From Flavobacteriaceae bacterium (GTDB lineage Bacteria > Bacteroidota > Bacteroidia > Flavobacteriales > Flavobacteriaceae): DNA of 34,303 bases. The notes under the pieces were generated by a model that was not told the origin of the DNA, searched no databases, and saw nothing but the letters and a program-made list of their open reading frames with translations. The position numbers were made by a program, and so were the translations under genes. The DNA is taken from positions 1 to 34,303 of the forward strand of contig JAAZVG010000003.1 in assembly GCA_018623655.1 (NCBI GenBank), given 5' to 3'. Below, in pieces: positions 1 to 8,260 of the stretch (position 1 is its first letter; each line of letters opens with the position of its first letter).

Positions 1-1525
1 AAGAGATTTTGTTTTCGTACTCTTTAAGTTCTTCGGTGATATAGCGTTCTGCATTGACAAGAGTTTGTTTTCGGATCCACGCTTCAGGAACTTTATCTTT
101 ATGGGTGTTTCGCACCTCGATGTAATACCCGAAAATGCTATTCGATGCGATTTTTAAAGAGGTAATTCCTGTTCTTTCGATTTCTCTTTCGAGTAATGCA
201 TTAAGATGATTGTGCCCTTTTTCAGAAAGTGATCGCAGCTCATCGAGTTCTTCGCTTACTCCAGTTCTAATTACGCCTCCCTTTGATACTAAAGCGGGAG
301 GGTTGTCTTCTAAATGCGAATCGAGTAATTCTGATATAGAAGTAATTATCTGCTTGTCAATAGAAGAATGGTAAGAACTAGACTGTAAAAGGTTTATTAG
401 TTCTGAGATCCTACACAAAGAAGAGGAAAGCGCTTTAAGCTCCTTAGGGTGTACGCGTGCAGTTGCAATTTTTGCTACTACTCGTTCTATATCGATGCAT
501 TTAGACAGAATAACACGAACCGATTCGAAAAGATTATCTATCTGCAGTTCTGCAACCTTTTGATATCTCTTTTCAATTTCCTTCCGATTGGTTAATGGTA
601 GTCCGATCCATCGTTTTAGGAGACGACCACCCATCGCCGTTTGACTATGATCGATGATATCAATGAGTGCTGTTCCTCCGGTTTGAAGCGGATGAAAGAG
701 TTCTAAGTTTCTGATGCTGAAATGATCCAACCATAGCGTCTCCTCTGGTGTGATTTGCTTAATAGATTGGATATGTCCTAGTTTATCATTTCTAGTTTCC
801 CCTAAATAGTGAAGAATAGCTCCCGCACATATTATGCTATCTGTTCTATTATCTAATCCGAATCCGCGAAGATTATGTGTCTTGAAATGGGATAGTAGTT
901 TTTCGTTAGCGAAGCTTTCCCCGAAAATCCAAGAATCTAAGATAAATAGGGGTTTTCCTTGTAGAGACTCTTGAATCTCATTTCGTTGAGGCTTTGAAAT
1001 CAGGATTTCAGAGGGGTTAAACTGTGCTAATAATTTTAGAATGTATGATTCAGAACCTTCAGCTACTGAAAATTCACCGGTAGACACATCCGCTAAGGCG
1101 AGTGCATACTTCTTATCTCCTTTATAGATAGAAGCTAAAAAATTGTTGGTTTTAGAATCGAGTAACTCGCTTTCATAAGTGACTCCTGGAGTGATTATTT
1201 CTGTAATCCCTCTTTTTACAATTCCTTTTGTTTGACTCGCGTCTTCTAACTGATCACATATAGCCACTCGTTCACCCGCTTTTACTAATTTGTATAAATA
1301 GGTGTTCAAGGCGTGATGAGGAAATCCAGCGAGTGGAGTTTGGTCACCTCCGTTATTGCGAGCAGTCAGCACAATACCTAATATTTTAGCTGTTTTTTCG
1401 GCATCTGAACCAAAGGTTTCATAAAAGTCTCCAACTCTGAAAAGAAGTAATGCAGTAGGATGCTTTGCTTTTATTGCATCGTACTGTTGCATTAGGGGAG
1501 TGGTGCTCTTCTTGTTTTTTGCCAT
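1..1525 (-). CDS. mutS: DNA mismatch repair ATPase MutS, N-terminal part (cut by window edge)
   Basis: Not in the ORF track because it runs off the window. Reading the minus strand from the ATG at 1525 gives about 508 residues starting MAKNKKSTTPLMQQYDAIKAK and continuing LLLFRVGDFYETFGSDAEKTA. That is the MutS mismatch-recognition domain with the Phe-x-Glu motif (here FYE) that stacks on the mispaired base. Further on come the connector region and the core/lever region (GGTALIDIIDHSQTAMGGRLLKRWIGLPL), and clamp-domain sequence near the edge. The C-terminal ATPase lies outside the window, so completeness cannot be judged. MutS dimers bind mismatches and recruit MutL in post-replicative repair. 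The gene is divergent from the methyltransferase with only 15 bases between the two start codons, so its promoter must lie inside the neighbouring reading frame. Confidence 0.97.
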   Translation of the reverse strand, partial: MAKNKKSTTPLMQQYDAIKAKHPTALLLFRVGDFYETFGSDAEKTAKILGIVLTARNNGGDQTPLAGFPHHALNTYLYKLVKAGERVAICDQLEDASQTKGIVKRGITEIITPGVTYESELLDSKTNNFLASIYKGDKKYALALADVSTGEFSVAEGSESYILKLLAQFNPSEILISKPQRNEIQESLQGKPLFILDSWIFGESFANEKLLSHFKTHNLRGFGLDNRTDSIICAGAILHYLGETRNDKLGHIQSIKQITPEETLWLDHFSIRNLELFHPLQTGGTALIDIIDHSQTAMGGRLLKRWIGLPLTNRKEIEKRYQKVAELQIDNLFESVRVILSKCIDIERVVAKIATARVHPKELKALSSSLCRISELINLLQSSSYHSSIDKQIITSISELLDSHLEDNPPALVSKGGVIRTGVSEELDELRSLSEKGHNHLNALLEREIERTGITSLKIASNSIFGYYIEVRNTHKDKVPEAWIRKQTLVNAERYITEELKEYENKIS

Positions 1526-1540
1526 AGCTTTGTCGAAAAT

Positions 1541-2086
1541 ATGAAAACTCCCTTTATTAAAACCGAAAATCAGGCATTAGGTCGACCCGACATCGATACT
1601 TTTAAGTCGATTGATAAGCGTCTGATCGTTGTGCTTGATGAGGTTAGAAGTGCCCATAACGTGGGATCTATCTTTAGAAGCTCGGATGCCTTTCTAGTTG
1701 AAGAGGTTTTTCTTTGTGGAATTACGCCAACTCCACCGAGTAAAGAAATTCGCAAAACAGCATTAGGAGCCGAGCAAAGTGTAGCTTGGAGTAAATGGTC
1801 ATCTACTCTGGAAGCTATTGAAGAATTGAAACGTCGGGATTATGAAATATGGGCAATTGAACAAGCTTCTTCAGCCACAGATTTAAGAGACTTTACTCCT
1901 ATGTCTAGCAAGAAATACGCTTTAGTCTTCGGTAATGAAGTTTTTGGAGTTGATCAAGAGGTAATCAATCAGTGTGATGGAGTAATTGAAATCGCTCAAG
2001 GAGGAACAAAGCACTCATTGAATGTCTCTGTTTCTGCGGGGGTAGTACTTTGGCATTGCTTTAGACAAAATCAAAAAACCCCTTGA
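1541..2086 (+). CDS. SpoU/TrmH-family RNA 2'-O-methyltransferase
   Basis: This 181-residue protein has the size of a minimal SPOUT methyltransferase without an extra RNA-binding domain. The three family motifs are visible in order: HNVGSIFRSSDAF (motif 1, about residues 39-51), LVFGNEVFGV (motif 2, about 128-137) and SLNVSVSAGVVLW (motif 3, about 160-172). Motifs 2 and 3 form the trefoil-knot SAM site. It is expected to methylate a ribose 2'-OH in tRNA or rRNA; the target nucleoside cannot be told from the sequence, so I give no symbol. The single gene starts 15 bases from divergent mutS and ends inside its own terminator hairpin, whose left arm covers the last codons. Confidence 0.9.
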   Translation: MKTPFIKTENQALGRPDIDTFKSIDKRLIVVLDEVRSAHNVGSIFRSSDAFLVEEVFLCGITPTPPSKEIRKTALGAEQSVAWSKWSSTLEAIEELKRRDYEIWAIEQASSATDLRDFTPMSSKKYALVFGNEVFGVDQEVINQCDGVIEIAQGGTKHSLNVSVSAGVVLWHCFRQNQKTP

Positions 2087-2109
2087 ATAACATTCAAAGG
2101 GTTTTTTTT
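2073..2109. terminator. Bidirectional intrinsic terminator overlapping the methyltransferase stop codon
   Basis: AAAAAACCCCTTGAA (2073-2087) pairs with TTCAAAGGGTTTTTT (2093-2107) across a 5-base loop, with one C-A mismatch, and is followed by a run of T. The left arm contains the stop codon TGA. The A-run on the other side lets it also act on the minus strand, where the folK-dNK gene ends 70 bases away. Confidence 0.85.
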
Positions 2110-2179
2110 AGTTTGAGTTAGTTAGCAAAAAATGCTGGGTCTAAATAACTAAGTGTTTTGATGAAATGCAACTATTTTC

Positions 2180-3352
2180 TTAAAAAAGTGTTAATCCTTT
2201 CTTTGTTCGGGTGTTTTTTTTGGTTTGTCTTTTCCAATGAACCTCGAGTAATGCATCCTCGATTTGTTGAATGACCATGCTTAAGAAGTCAGGGTGTTCG
2301 TAGCCAGGGTATTGGCTAAGATCGATGACGAGTATGTTCCATCGTTTTTGCCTTTTAACGAAGTTTTGGTATCCCTTAGTGATTGATTTTAGATATTCTG
2401 GATCAATATCCTGTTCGTAGCTGCGTCCTCTTTTTTTTATGTTTTCAAGGATTCTGTCTAGGTTATTTTCAAGAAGAACGTATAGTCCAGGTGCCCTAAG
2501 TAGGCGTTCACCCCAGCGATAATAACGACTAAAAAGTTCGAAATCAACTTTATTTAGATTGTTTTTGGCAAAGAGTAGCGATTTCGATAGGTGGTAGTCG
2601 CTAATCAGACCTTCTGCTGTTTGATTGCTTTTTAATGCATCAAATCGATCGAGCAAAAAATTTAATTCAACAGGAAGAGCATACACCTTAGGATCCTTGT
2701 AAAAAGACTCTAAATAAGGGTTTTCGTCGAAACGCTCAAATCTTGAAGTAAGTTCATATCGCTCTGTAATCGCTTTACATAGGGTGCTTTTACCTACGCC
2801 TATACAGCCTTCTATCACAATGCTCTTACTTGTGCTCCAAAGCTCTTTTTTACTTCTTAAAAGACTTGTCTTAGTCTTAGTTAGAAGTTGAGATTTGTCA
2901 TTCTCTAGTATTTTCTTCAATTCTTCTATGGGTTTACCCATGACCTCTAGATGAGGAGCGATCTCATGAAGCGGTTCGATTACAAAACGGCGTTGACTCA
3001 TTCTTGGATGTGGAAGGTCAAGTGAAGTAGTTTTTACTTCATTAGGCCCTATAAGAAGGTCAATATCTATAACTCGGTCTTCATAACCTTTTTTATTTCG
3101 TATTCTGCCAAATGATCTTTCAATTTCTAAACACTGCTGCAACAGGTTTTCTGCGGATATCTCAGATTCTAACTCTATACAAGCATTCAAAAAATTTTCA
3201 CCTTCAAAACCCATTGCTGGACTTTCGTAAACCGATGAGACTAGTCTTACGTCTCCTAACTGTTCAGCTAGGGTAAACAAAGCATTTTGAAGTAAGAGTA
3301 AACGATCTCCTTGATTACTGCCAACTCCGATATAATAGGTATTTGCTATCAC
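2180..3352 (-). CDS. folK: Fusion protein: 6-hydroxymethyl-dihydropterin pyrophosphokinase (FolK) + deoxynucleoside kinase
   Basis: This 390-residue protein joins two enzymes. Residues 1 to about 160 are HPPK, which transfers pyrophosphate from ATP to hydroxymethyl-dihydropterin in folate synthesis: YIGVGSNQGDR (7-17), FLNACIEL (54-61), EDRVIDIDLLIG (91-102, with the metal-binding Asp pair D96/D98) and LPHPRM (113-118). Residues about 175-350 are a deoxynucleoside kinase: P-loop GCIGVGKST (182-190), FDENPYL (208-214, with the expected catalytic Glu), and the arginine-rich lid KKRGRSYE (306-313). The usual DRS/DRT motif reads SDYHLSKS (251-258). A basic tail follows. The start is GTG at 3352, chosen because HPPK conservation begins at once. 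It is divergent from sppA. The fusion also occurs in other Bacteroidota as far as I recall; I infer that the kinase half acts in purine deoxynucleoside salvage. Confidence 0.93.
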   Translation of the reverse strand: MIANTYYIGVGSNQGDRLLLLQNALFTLAEQLGDVRLVSSVYESPAMGFEGENFLNACIELESEISAENLLQQCLEIERSFGRIRNKKGYEDRVIDIDLLIGPNEVKTTSLDLPHPRMSQRRFVIEPLHEIAPHLEVMGKPIEELKKILENDKSQLLTKTKTSLLRSKKELWSTSKSIVIEGCIGVGKSTLCKAITERYELTSRFERFDENPYLESFYKDPKVYALPVELNFLLDRFDALKSNQTAEGLISDYHLSKSLLFAKNNLNKVDFELFSRYYRWGERLLRAPGLYVLLENNLDRILENIKKRGRSYEQDIDPEYLKSITKGYQNFVKRQKRWNILVIDLSQYPGYEHPDFLSMVIQQIEDALLEVHWKRQTKKNTRTKKGLTLF

Positions 3353-3415
3353 GACCTCCGAAAGTACAAAAAGGCTTGAACTTTCAGTATCTTTAAGGCT
3401 TTAATACTTCGTGCT

Positions 3416-5188
3416 ATGAATTTTTTTAAACGTTTTATCGCTTCATTCTTTGCCGTCATCGCAGCATTTTGGTTTATGGGTATCGTACTGATACTTATCC
3501 TTGCAGCAATTGGTAGTGCTGATGGTACCCCATCAGTCGCAAATGGATCGGTTTTAAAAATCTCGTTGAATCGACCTATTGTAGACTATAAAGGGGGTTC
3601 GGGAGACGATCCGTTCTCGGTACTTTTTGAAGAAACTACTGCCCTAGATGAGGTGGTTGCATCTGTTAATGCTGCAGCCAAAGATGATCGTATTTCAGGT
3701 ATAAGTCTCGAGACTCCATTCTTTTTTGGTGGATGGGGGCAAGCTGAAACCCTTCGCAATGCACTTATCGGTTTTAAAAATTCCGGAAAATTCATATATG
3801 CCTACGGAGATTCCTACTCGCAGAAGTCTTTCTACTTATCCTCTGTGGCAGACAGTTTATTTGTAACTCCAACTGGTTTCGTTGATTTACGAGGGCTTTC
3901 TTCCGAACTCACCTATTACAAGTCGTTTCAGGAAAAATCTGGATTGCGTATGGAAGTGATTCGCCACGGTAAATATAAGGCTGCTGTTGAACCATACCTT
4001 AATGATGCGCCATCTAAAGAGAATACTGAACAAATTCAAGAACTAATCGACGGGTTATGGGATGTAGTCGGATCTCAAATGGCGAATCAGAAAGAAGTTT
4101 CAAGAGCAGATTTTGAAGGCTGGGTAAATGATTTGGTGACCAATAATTTGGAGAAGGCTACTTCGCTTGGCGTGATTGGGGGTCTTGTCTATGAGGATCA
4201 GTACGAGGAGTCGTTAAAGCGCGCTGTTGGTGCCTCTAAGAATGATTTGAAGGCTTCTTCGAAGTTGAATAAAATTTCCACTAATTCGTATCACAAAACG
4301 ATTGAATCGGTTCAAGTTGATACTTCAGATAGAATAGCACTAGTTTACGCACAAGGAAGTATTTTGTACGGTGAAGGTTCACCCACTATTATGGGACAAG
4401 AAACCATGAATAAAGCTTTAAAAAGCGCTCGCGAAGATCGAAATGTAAAAGCGGTGGTTATGCGTATTAACTCTCCTGGCGGCAGTGCATTAACCTCTGA
4501 CCTTATCTGGAGAGAAGTAGAAAAAACAGCTAGAGAAAAACCTGTTGTTGTTTCTATATCAGATGTCGCAGCCTCAGGCGGCTACTATATTGCTGCTCCT
4601 GCAACCTACATTATCGCTCAACCGACTTCAATAACTGGTTCGATAGGGGTTTTTGGTACCTTACCTAATGCATCAGAACTCGCAGAGGATTGGGGTATTT
4701 CTTCATATACGTTGAGTACTCATGAACGCTCGGCAACATATTCACCACTTCGGCCTCTAAGTGATTCTTTTAGAGCAGAACTTACCCAAGGAATTGAACA
4801 GACTTACCAGACTTTCTTAGAACGCGTAGCTTCGGGGAGATCGATGTCGATCGATGAAGTAGATGCTATTGCTCAGGGACGAGTTTACTTGGCTTCAAAG
4901 GCTAAAGAAATTGGTCTTGTGGATGAAATCGGAACATTTGATGATGCGATTAACAAGGCTGCTGAGCTTGCTGAAATCGATGAGTTTAAGCTGAGAGAAT
5001 ATCCGAGGTATAAATCTGATTTTGAACGTTTGTTAGGAGATTTACCTACAGCCGGTATTTCAACACTTCATTCGAATTTACCTGGTTTTATTTCTAATTA
5101 CCTTAGTTTTTGGGAGACAGTACAAGAAGAAAATGGAAAATATAATCGTATTCAAACACGTTTACCATTTGACTTAAATATTGAGTAG
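3416..5188 (+). CDS. sppA: Signal peptide peptidase SppA, 67K type
   Basis: This 590-residue membrane serine protease degrades cleaved signal peptides. It has an N-terminal membrane anchor (about residues 8-33) and two tandem ClpP-like domains, as in long-form SppA. The catalytic lysine lies in the first domain in RHGKYKAAVEPYL (K186) and the nucleophile in the second in SDVAASGGYY (S387). The 201-residue spacing matches the Lys/Ser pair of E. coli SppA (K209/S409). Supporting motifs are INSPGGSALTSDLIWREV and TSITGSIGVFG. The stop codon shares a base with the GTG start of the next gene (TAGTG), suggesting translational coupling. It is divergent from folK-dNK; I could not fit a good promoter in the 63-base gap. 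Confidence 0.96.
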   Translation: MNFFKRFIASFFAVIAAFWFMGIVLILILAAIGSADGTPSVANGSVLKISLNRPIVDYKGGSGDDPFSVLFEETTALDEVVASVNAAAKDDRISGISLETPFFFGGWGQAETLRNALIGFKNSGKFIYAYGDSYSQKSFYLSSVADSLFVTPTGFVDLRGLSSELTYYKSFQEKSGLRMEVIRHGKYKAAVEPYLNDAPSKENTEQIQELIDGLWDVVGSQMANQKEVSRADFEGWVNDLVTNNLEKATSLGVIGGLVYEDQYEESLKRAVGASKNDLKASSKLNKISTNSYHKTIESVQVDTSDRIALVYAQGSILYGEGSPTIMGQETMNKALKSAREDRNVKAVVMRINSPGGSALTSDLIWREVEKTAREKPVVVSISDVAASGGYYIAAPATYIIAQPTSITGSIGVFGTLPNASELAEDWGISSYTLSTHERSATYSPLRPLSDSFRAELTQGIEQTYQTFLERVASGRSMSIDEVDAIAQGRVYLASKAKEIGLVDEIGTFDDAINKAAELAEIDEFKLREYPRYKSDFERLLGDLPTAGISTLHSNLPGFISNYLSFWETVQEENGKYNRIQTRLPFDLNIE

Positions 5189-5904
5189 TGTTGTTCGAAA
5201 AACGACAAAAAGCTTTTTACCTCTTTTTGATATTATCAGGGTTGTTTATCACTTCTTTAGTGGTTTCAAACCTTATTTTTCAAAAGTTTTTTTATTGGTC
5301 TCCTTTTGGTGAAGTAAGCTTGTTTTCTACTCCATTATTTGAGCTCTCAGTAGGTATTTTACCCTATCCATTAACATTTTTAATTACCGATTTGATTTCA
5401 GAAATCTATGGTAAAAAAATGGCAAATAAAGTGGTTGTAGTGGGGATTATTGCTTCGGTTTTTTCGCTATTAATTGTTTACACAGCTTCTTTTGTTAGCG
5501 CTACAGATTGGTCGCCGGTGAGCGATGGGATGTTTTCAAAGGTTTTTGGAAATACGCTAATAGCTGTTTTTTCCTCTATGATGGCCTATTTGTTAGCTCA
5601 GTTTGTGGATATTCAGATCTACCACTTTTGGAAAGGCCTCACCAAGGGTAAACATCTTTGGCTCAGAAATAACTTTTCTACCTTTTCTTCACAACTAATC
5701 GATACTACATCGGTTGTGTTATTGCTTTGTTTTTTTGGTGAAATTGAGTGGAGTCGTTTTACAGGACTTGTTCTATCTGGATTTCTATTTAAGGCGTTAA
5801 TTGCCCTTTGTGACACTCCGATTCTTTATTTGTTGGTTTATGGCTGTCGTAGTTACTTCAAATTAGAAGTGAATGAAGAAATCGAGTTATTTAAGCCTAA
5901 TTAA
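5188..5904 (+). CDS. Queuosine-precursor transporter family protein (YhhQ, DUF165/VUT family)
   Basis: This 238-residue integral membrane protein has about six hydrophobic segments. The family signature is visible as LPYPLTFLITDLISEIYGKK (about residues 58-77), and DTTSVVLLLCFFG and LCDTPILYLLVYG are typical of the later helices. E. coli YhhQ imports queuosine precursors (preQ0/preQ1) for tRNA modification; I infer the same substrate class but cannot verify it. The start is GTG at 5188, overlapping the sppA stop by one base. The 3' end overlaps the convergent DUF2797 gene by 8 bases, and I see no terminator between them. Confidence 0.87.
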   Translation: MLFEKRQKAFYLFLILSGLFITSLVVSNLIFQKFFYWSPFGEVSLFSTPLFELSVGILPYPLTFLITDLISEIYGKKMANKVVVVGIIASVFSLLIVYTASFVSATDWSPVSDGMFSKVFGNTLIAVFSSMMAYLLAQFVDIQIYHFWKGLTKGKHLWLRNNFSTFSSQLIDTTSVVLLLCFFGEIEWSRFTGLVLSGFLFKALIALCDTPILYLLVYGCRSYFKLEVNEEIELFKPN

Positions 5905-6688
5905 GCCGTATTTCCACTCGATATCCTTCGTGTGATCGGACGTTGAATACTCTTCCATCCTCGAAAAGTAAATATTGCCCTTTGATGCCTACAAGTGCCC
6001 CATTCAGTTCAGGCTCTTTGCTAAGGTTGGTACTCTGTATATCTTTACCTTTTGGCTCAAAGGGAAAGTTAATCTCAACTACTTCGTTTTCAACAATAAA
6101 GCTTTTAACTTGTTCTGGTAAATAAGCTTTCAGAGAATTCCAATGTTGCTTAAGATCAAGACAAACTTCTTTCTTTGACAACATCACACGAAAGTTGGTT
6201 TTATCACTAATGTGCTTCTTTAGCGCTACCTCAGCAACCCCAGCGAGATATCGATTAGGAACCTCTAATATGGTAAGAGCTTGGTGGGCTCCCTGATCAA
6301 TCCATCGTGTAGGGAGTTGTTTTTTTCTAGTGATCCCAACTTTTATTGCCCCTGTATTAGAAAGATAAACCACATGAGGTTGTAGCTGTATTTGTTTTTC
6401 GAATTCAAGATCCCTGTCCTCAACACCAAGATGCGCTTTACTCTCTTCAGGTTTCATAATCCAACTTCCAGCCATCGGTGATTCAAAGAAGCATTTTTTA
6501 CAGAAACCTTGTCTAAAAATTCCATGATCATCACCACAGTTGAGGCATTGAAATCCTGTGTGTTTCACTTGAATTGATTTACCAATGAGTTGATTGACCT
6601 GCAATAAATCATTTTCGATAGGGAGAAAGTAGTTGATCGGACTGAAATCTTCAGTTTCCATCTTCTTTAGTACCGTCTGAAAAAGCAT
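5897..6688 (-). CDS. DUF2797 protein with a C4 zinc-ribbon-like site
   Basis: This 263-residue protein of unknown function is recognised as DUF2797. Four cysteines, CLNCGDD...GFCKKC (C48, C51, C63, C66), form a probable zinc site. A central block resembles a GIY-YIG nuclease fold: VVYLSNTGAIKVGITR (106-121), then RWIDQGA (128-134), then a Glu in GVAEVALKKHISDKTNF (about 150-166). The spacing of the Y, the VG, the Trp/Gln and the late Glu is suggestive, but I cannot show a complete catalytic set. The C-terminus is beta-rich (GALVGIKGQYLLFEDGRVFNVRSHEGY). It is a lone gene that overlaps the transporter at its 3' end and is divergent from the GH3 gene. A role in nucleic-acid binding or cleavage is inference only. 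Confidence 0.82.
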   Translation of the reverse strand: MLFQTVLKKMETEDFSPINYFLPIENDLLQVNQLIGKSIQVKHTGFQCLNCGDDHGIFRQGFCKKCFFESPMAGSWIMKPEESKAHLGVEDRDLEFEKQIQLQPHVVYLSNTGAIKVGITRKKQLPTRWIDQGAHQALTILEVPNRYLAGVAEVALKKHISDKTNFRVMLSKKEVCLDLKQHWNSLKAYLPEQVKSFIVENEVVEINFPFEPKGKDIQSTNLSKEPELNGALVGIKGQYLLFEDGRVFNVRSHEGYRVEIRLN

Positions 6689-6701
6689 AGAAAGGGATGT
6701 G

Positions 6702-6709
6702 TATATTTG
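6702..6709 (+). promoter_or_regulatory. Bacteroidota -7 promoter element of the GH3 gene
   Basis: TATATTTG is a perfect match to TAnnTTTG. A weak -33-like TCTG lies at 6676-6679. The element covers the TTG that the ORF track uses as a start (6707), so that start would lie inside the promoter. This favours the ATG codons at 6737/6740. Confidence 0.6.
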
Positions 6710-6736
6710 AACTTCACAACCTCTAATGTACGAATA

Positions 6737-8260
6737 ATGATGCTGCCTCTTTTTAATTCGGTTGCCTCCTGGTTACTCAAGAAAAGATTTCATCAGATAC
6801 AGCTATTTGTGAAATATCCGGCAGAGGTTCAATACGAATTGCTGCAGAACTTACTCGAAACCGCTTTAGAAACCGAAATAGGTAAACAATATGACTTTAA
6901 AAGTATTCATTCCTATGAAGAGTTTGCTGCTAGAGTACCTATTGTGACCTATGAGAATATTGCTGATCAAATTCAAAGAACACGGGAGGGAGAACAAAAT
7001 ATTTTTTGGCCGACTACGATAAAATGGTTTGCTAAAAGTAGTGGGACAACGAATGCAAAAAGCAAATTTATCCCAGTTAGTCAGGAGGCACTTGATGATT
7101 GTCATTATAAAAGTGGGAAAGACCTTCTTTCACTCTATTTAAATAACAACGAAAATTCAAAGCTCTTTAAAGGTAAAAGCCTAAGACTCGGTGGGAGTAA
7201 AGAGTTATACAAAAACAAAGGTTCTTATTTTGGTGATTTATCGGCCATACTTATTGACAATCTACCCAAGTGGGCTGAATATAGCTGCACACCTAGCAAT
7301 CGAGTGTCCCTACTTCCTGATTGGGAAACTAAAATTGCTGCGATTATCTCTGAAAGCACTAAGGAAAATGTTACTTCATTGGCGGGAGTGCCTTCTTGGA
7401 TGCTTGTCTTGCTGAATGAAATTAATACCTATGCAGGTACCGATCATCTATTTGAAATCTGGGAAAATCTTGAAGTGTATTTTCATGGTGGGGTAAGTTT
7501 TACTCCGTATCGCGGACAATACGAACGATTGCTTCCTAGAAGTAACTTCAAATACTATGAGATTTATAATGCTTCTGAAGGATTCTTTGCTATTCAAGAT
7601 CGCAATTACCAGAATGACCTACTTTTAATGCTTGATTATGGTATTTTTTATGAGTTCATTGCGTTAGATACCTTAGGTAGTTTAGGAGAACGGGCGTTAC
7701 CTATTTGGCAAGTGGAATTAGGGGTAAACTACGCCATGGTTATTACTACAAATGCCGGTCTATGGCGTTATATTGTTGGAGATACTATTCGATTCACCTC
7801 TTTAGATCCTTATCGAATTAAAATTACTGGAAGAACCAAGCACTTTATCAATGTATTTGGAGAAGAATTAATGGTTGAAAACGCAGAACAAGGCCTGAGA
7901 AGAGCCTGTGAACAAACCGGTGCAAGTGTCAGCGATTATACGGTCGCTCCTATTTTCATGTCTGAAACCAAAAAAGGATCCCATCAGTGGCTTATTGAAT
8001 TTAATCGAAAACCTTCAGACTACGACCAATTCATGCAAGTCTTAGACGAGTCGCTGCAAAGCCTTAATTCGGATTATGAGGCTAAGCGATTAAAAGATAT
8101 TACGTTGAGATTACCCGAGTTAGTTGTCGCTAAACCAAAGCTCTTTTATCATTGGATGGATCGGCAAAATAAGGTTGGAGGACAACATAAAATACCCAGG
8201 TTATCGAACAGTAGAATCTACATGGATGAGTTGTTAACACTCAACAAAATAATGAGCTAG
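6737..8260 (+). CDS. GH3-family acyl-adenylating protein (GH3 auxin-responsive promoter family)
   Basis: The 507-residue product from 6737 (or 506 from the adjacent ATG at 6740) begins [17 protein letters not shown], which matches how bacterial GH3 proteins start as I recall them. The track start at 6707 (TTG) falls in the promoter. The ATP-binding signature is [19 protein letters not shown] second adenylation motif is [16 protein letters not shown], and the hinge region reads [15 protein letters not shown]...[23 protein letters not shown]. In plants GH3 enzymes adenylate a carboxylic acid (jasmonate, auxin) and join it to an amino acid. Bacterial members have the same fold but I know of no established substrate. 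It is monocistronic, and its TAG stop shares the palindrome CTAG with the convergent clpX stop. Confidence 0.9.
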   Translation: MMLPLFNSVASWLLKKRFHQIQLFVKYPAEVQYELLQNLLETALETEIGKQYDFKSIHSYEEFAARVPIVTYENIADQIQRTREGEQNIFWPTTIKWFAKSSGTTNAKSKFIPVSQEALDDCHYKSGKDLLSLYLNNNENSKLFKGKSLRLGGSKELYKNKGSYFGDLSAILIDNLPKWAEYSCTPSNRVSLLPDWETKIAAIISESTKENVTSLAGVPSWMLVLLNEINTYAGTDHLFEIWENLEVYFHGGVSFTPYRGQYERLLPRSNFKYYEIYNASEGFFAIQDRNYQNDLLLMLDYGIFYEFIALDTLGSLGERALPIWQVELGVNYAMVITTNAGLWRYIVGDTIRFTSLDPYRIKITGRTKHFINVFGEELMVENAEQGLRRACEQTGASVSDYTVAPIFMSETKKGSHQWLIEFNRKPSDYDQFMQVLDESLQSLNSDYEAKRLKDITLRLPELVVAKPKLFYHWMDRQNKVGGQHKIPRLSNSRIYMDELLTLNKIMS

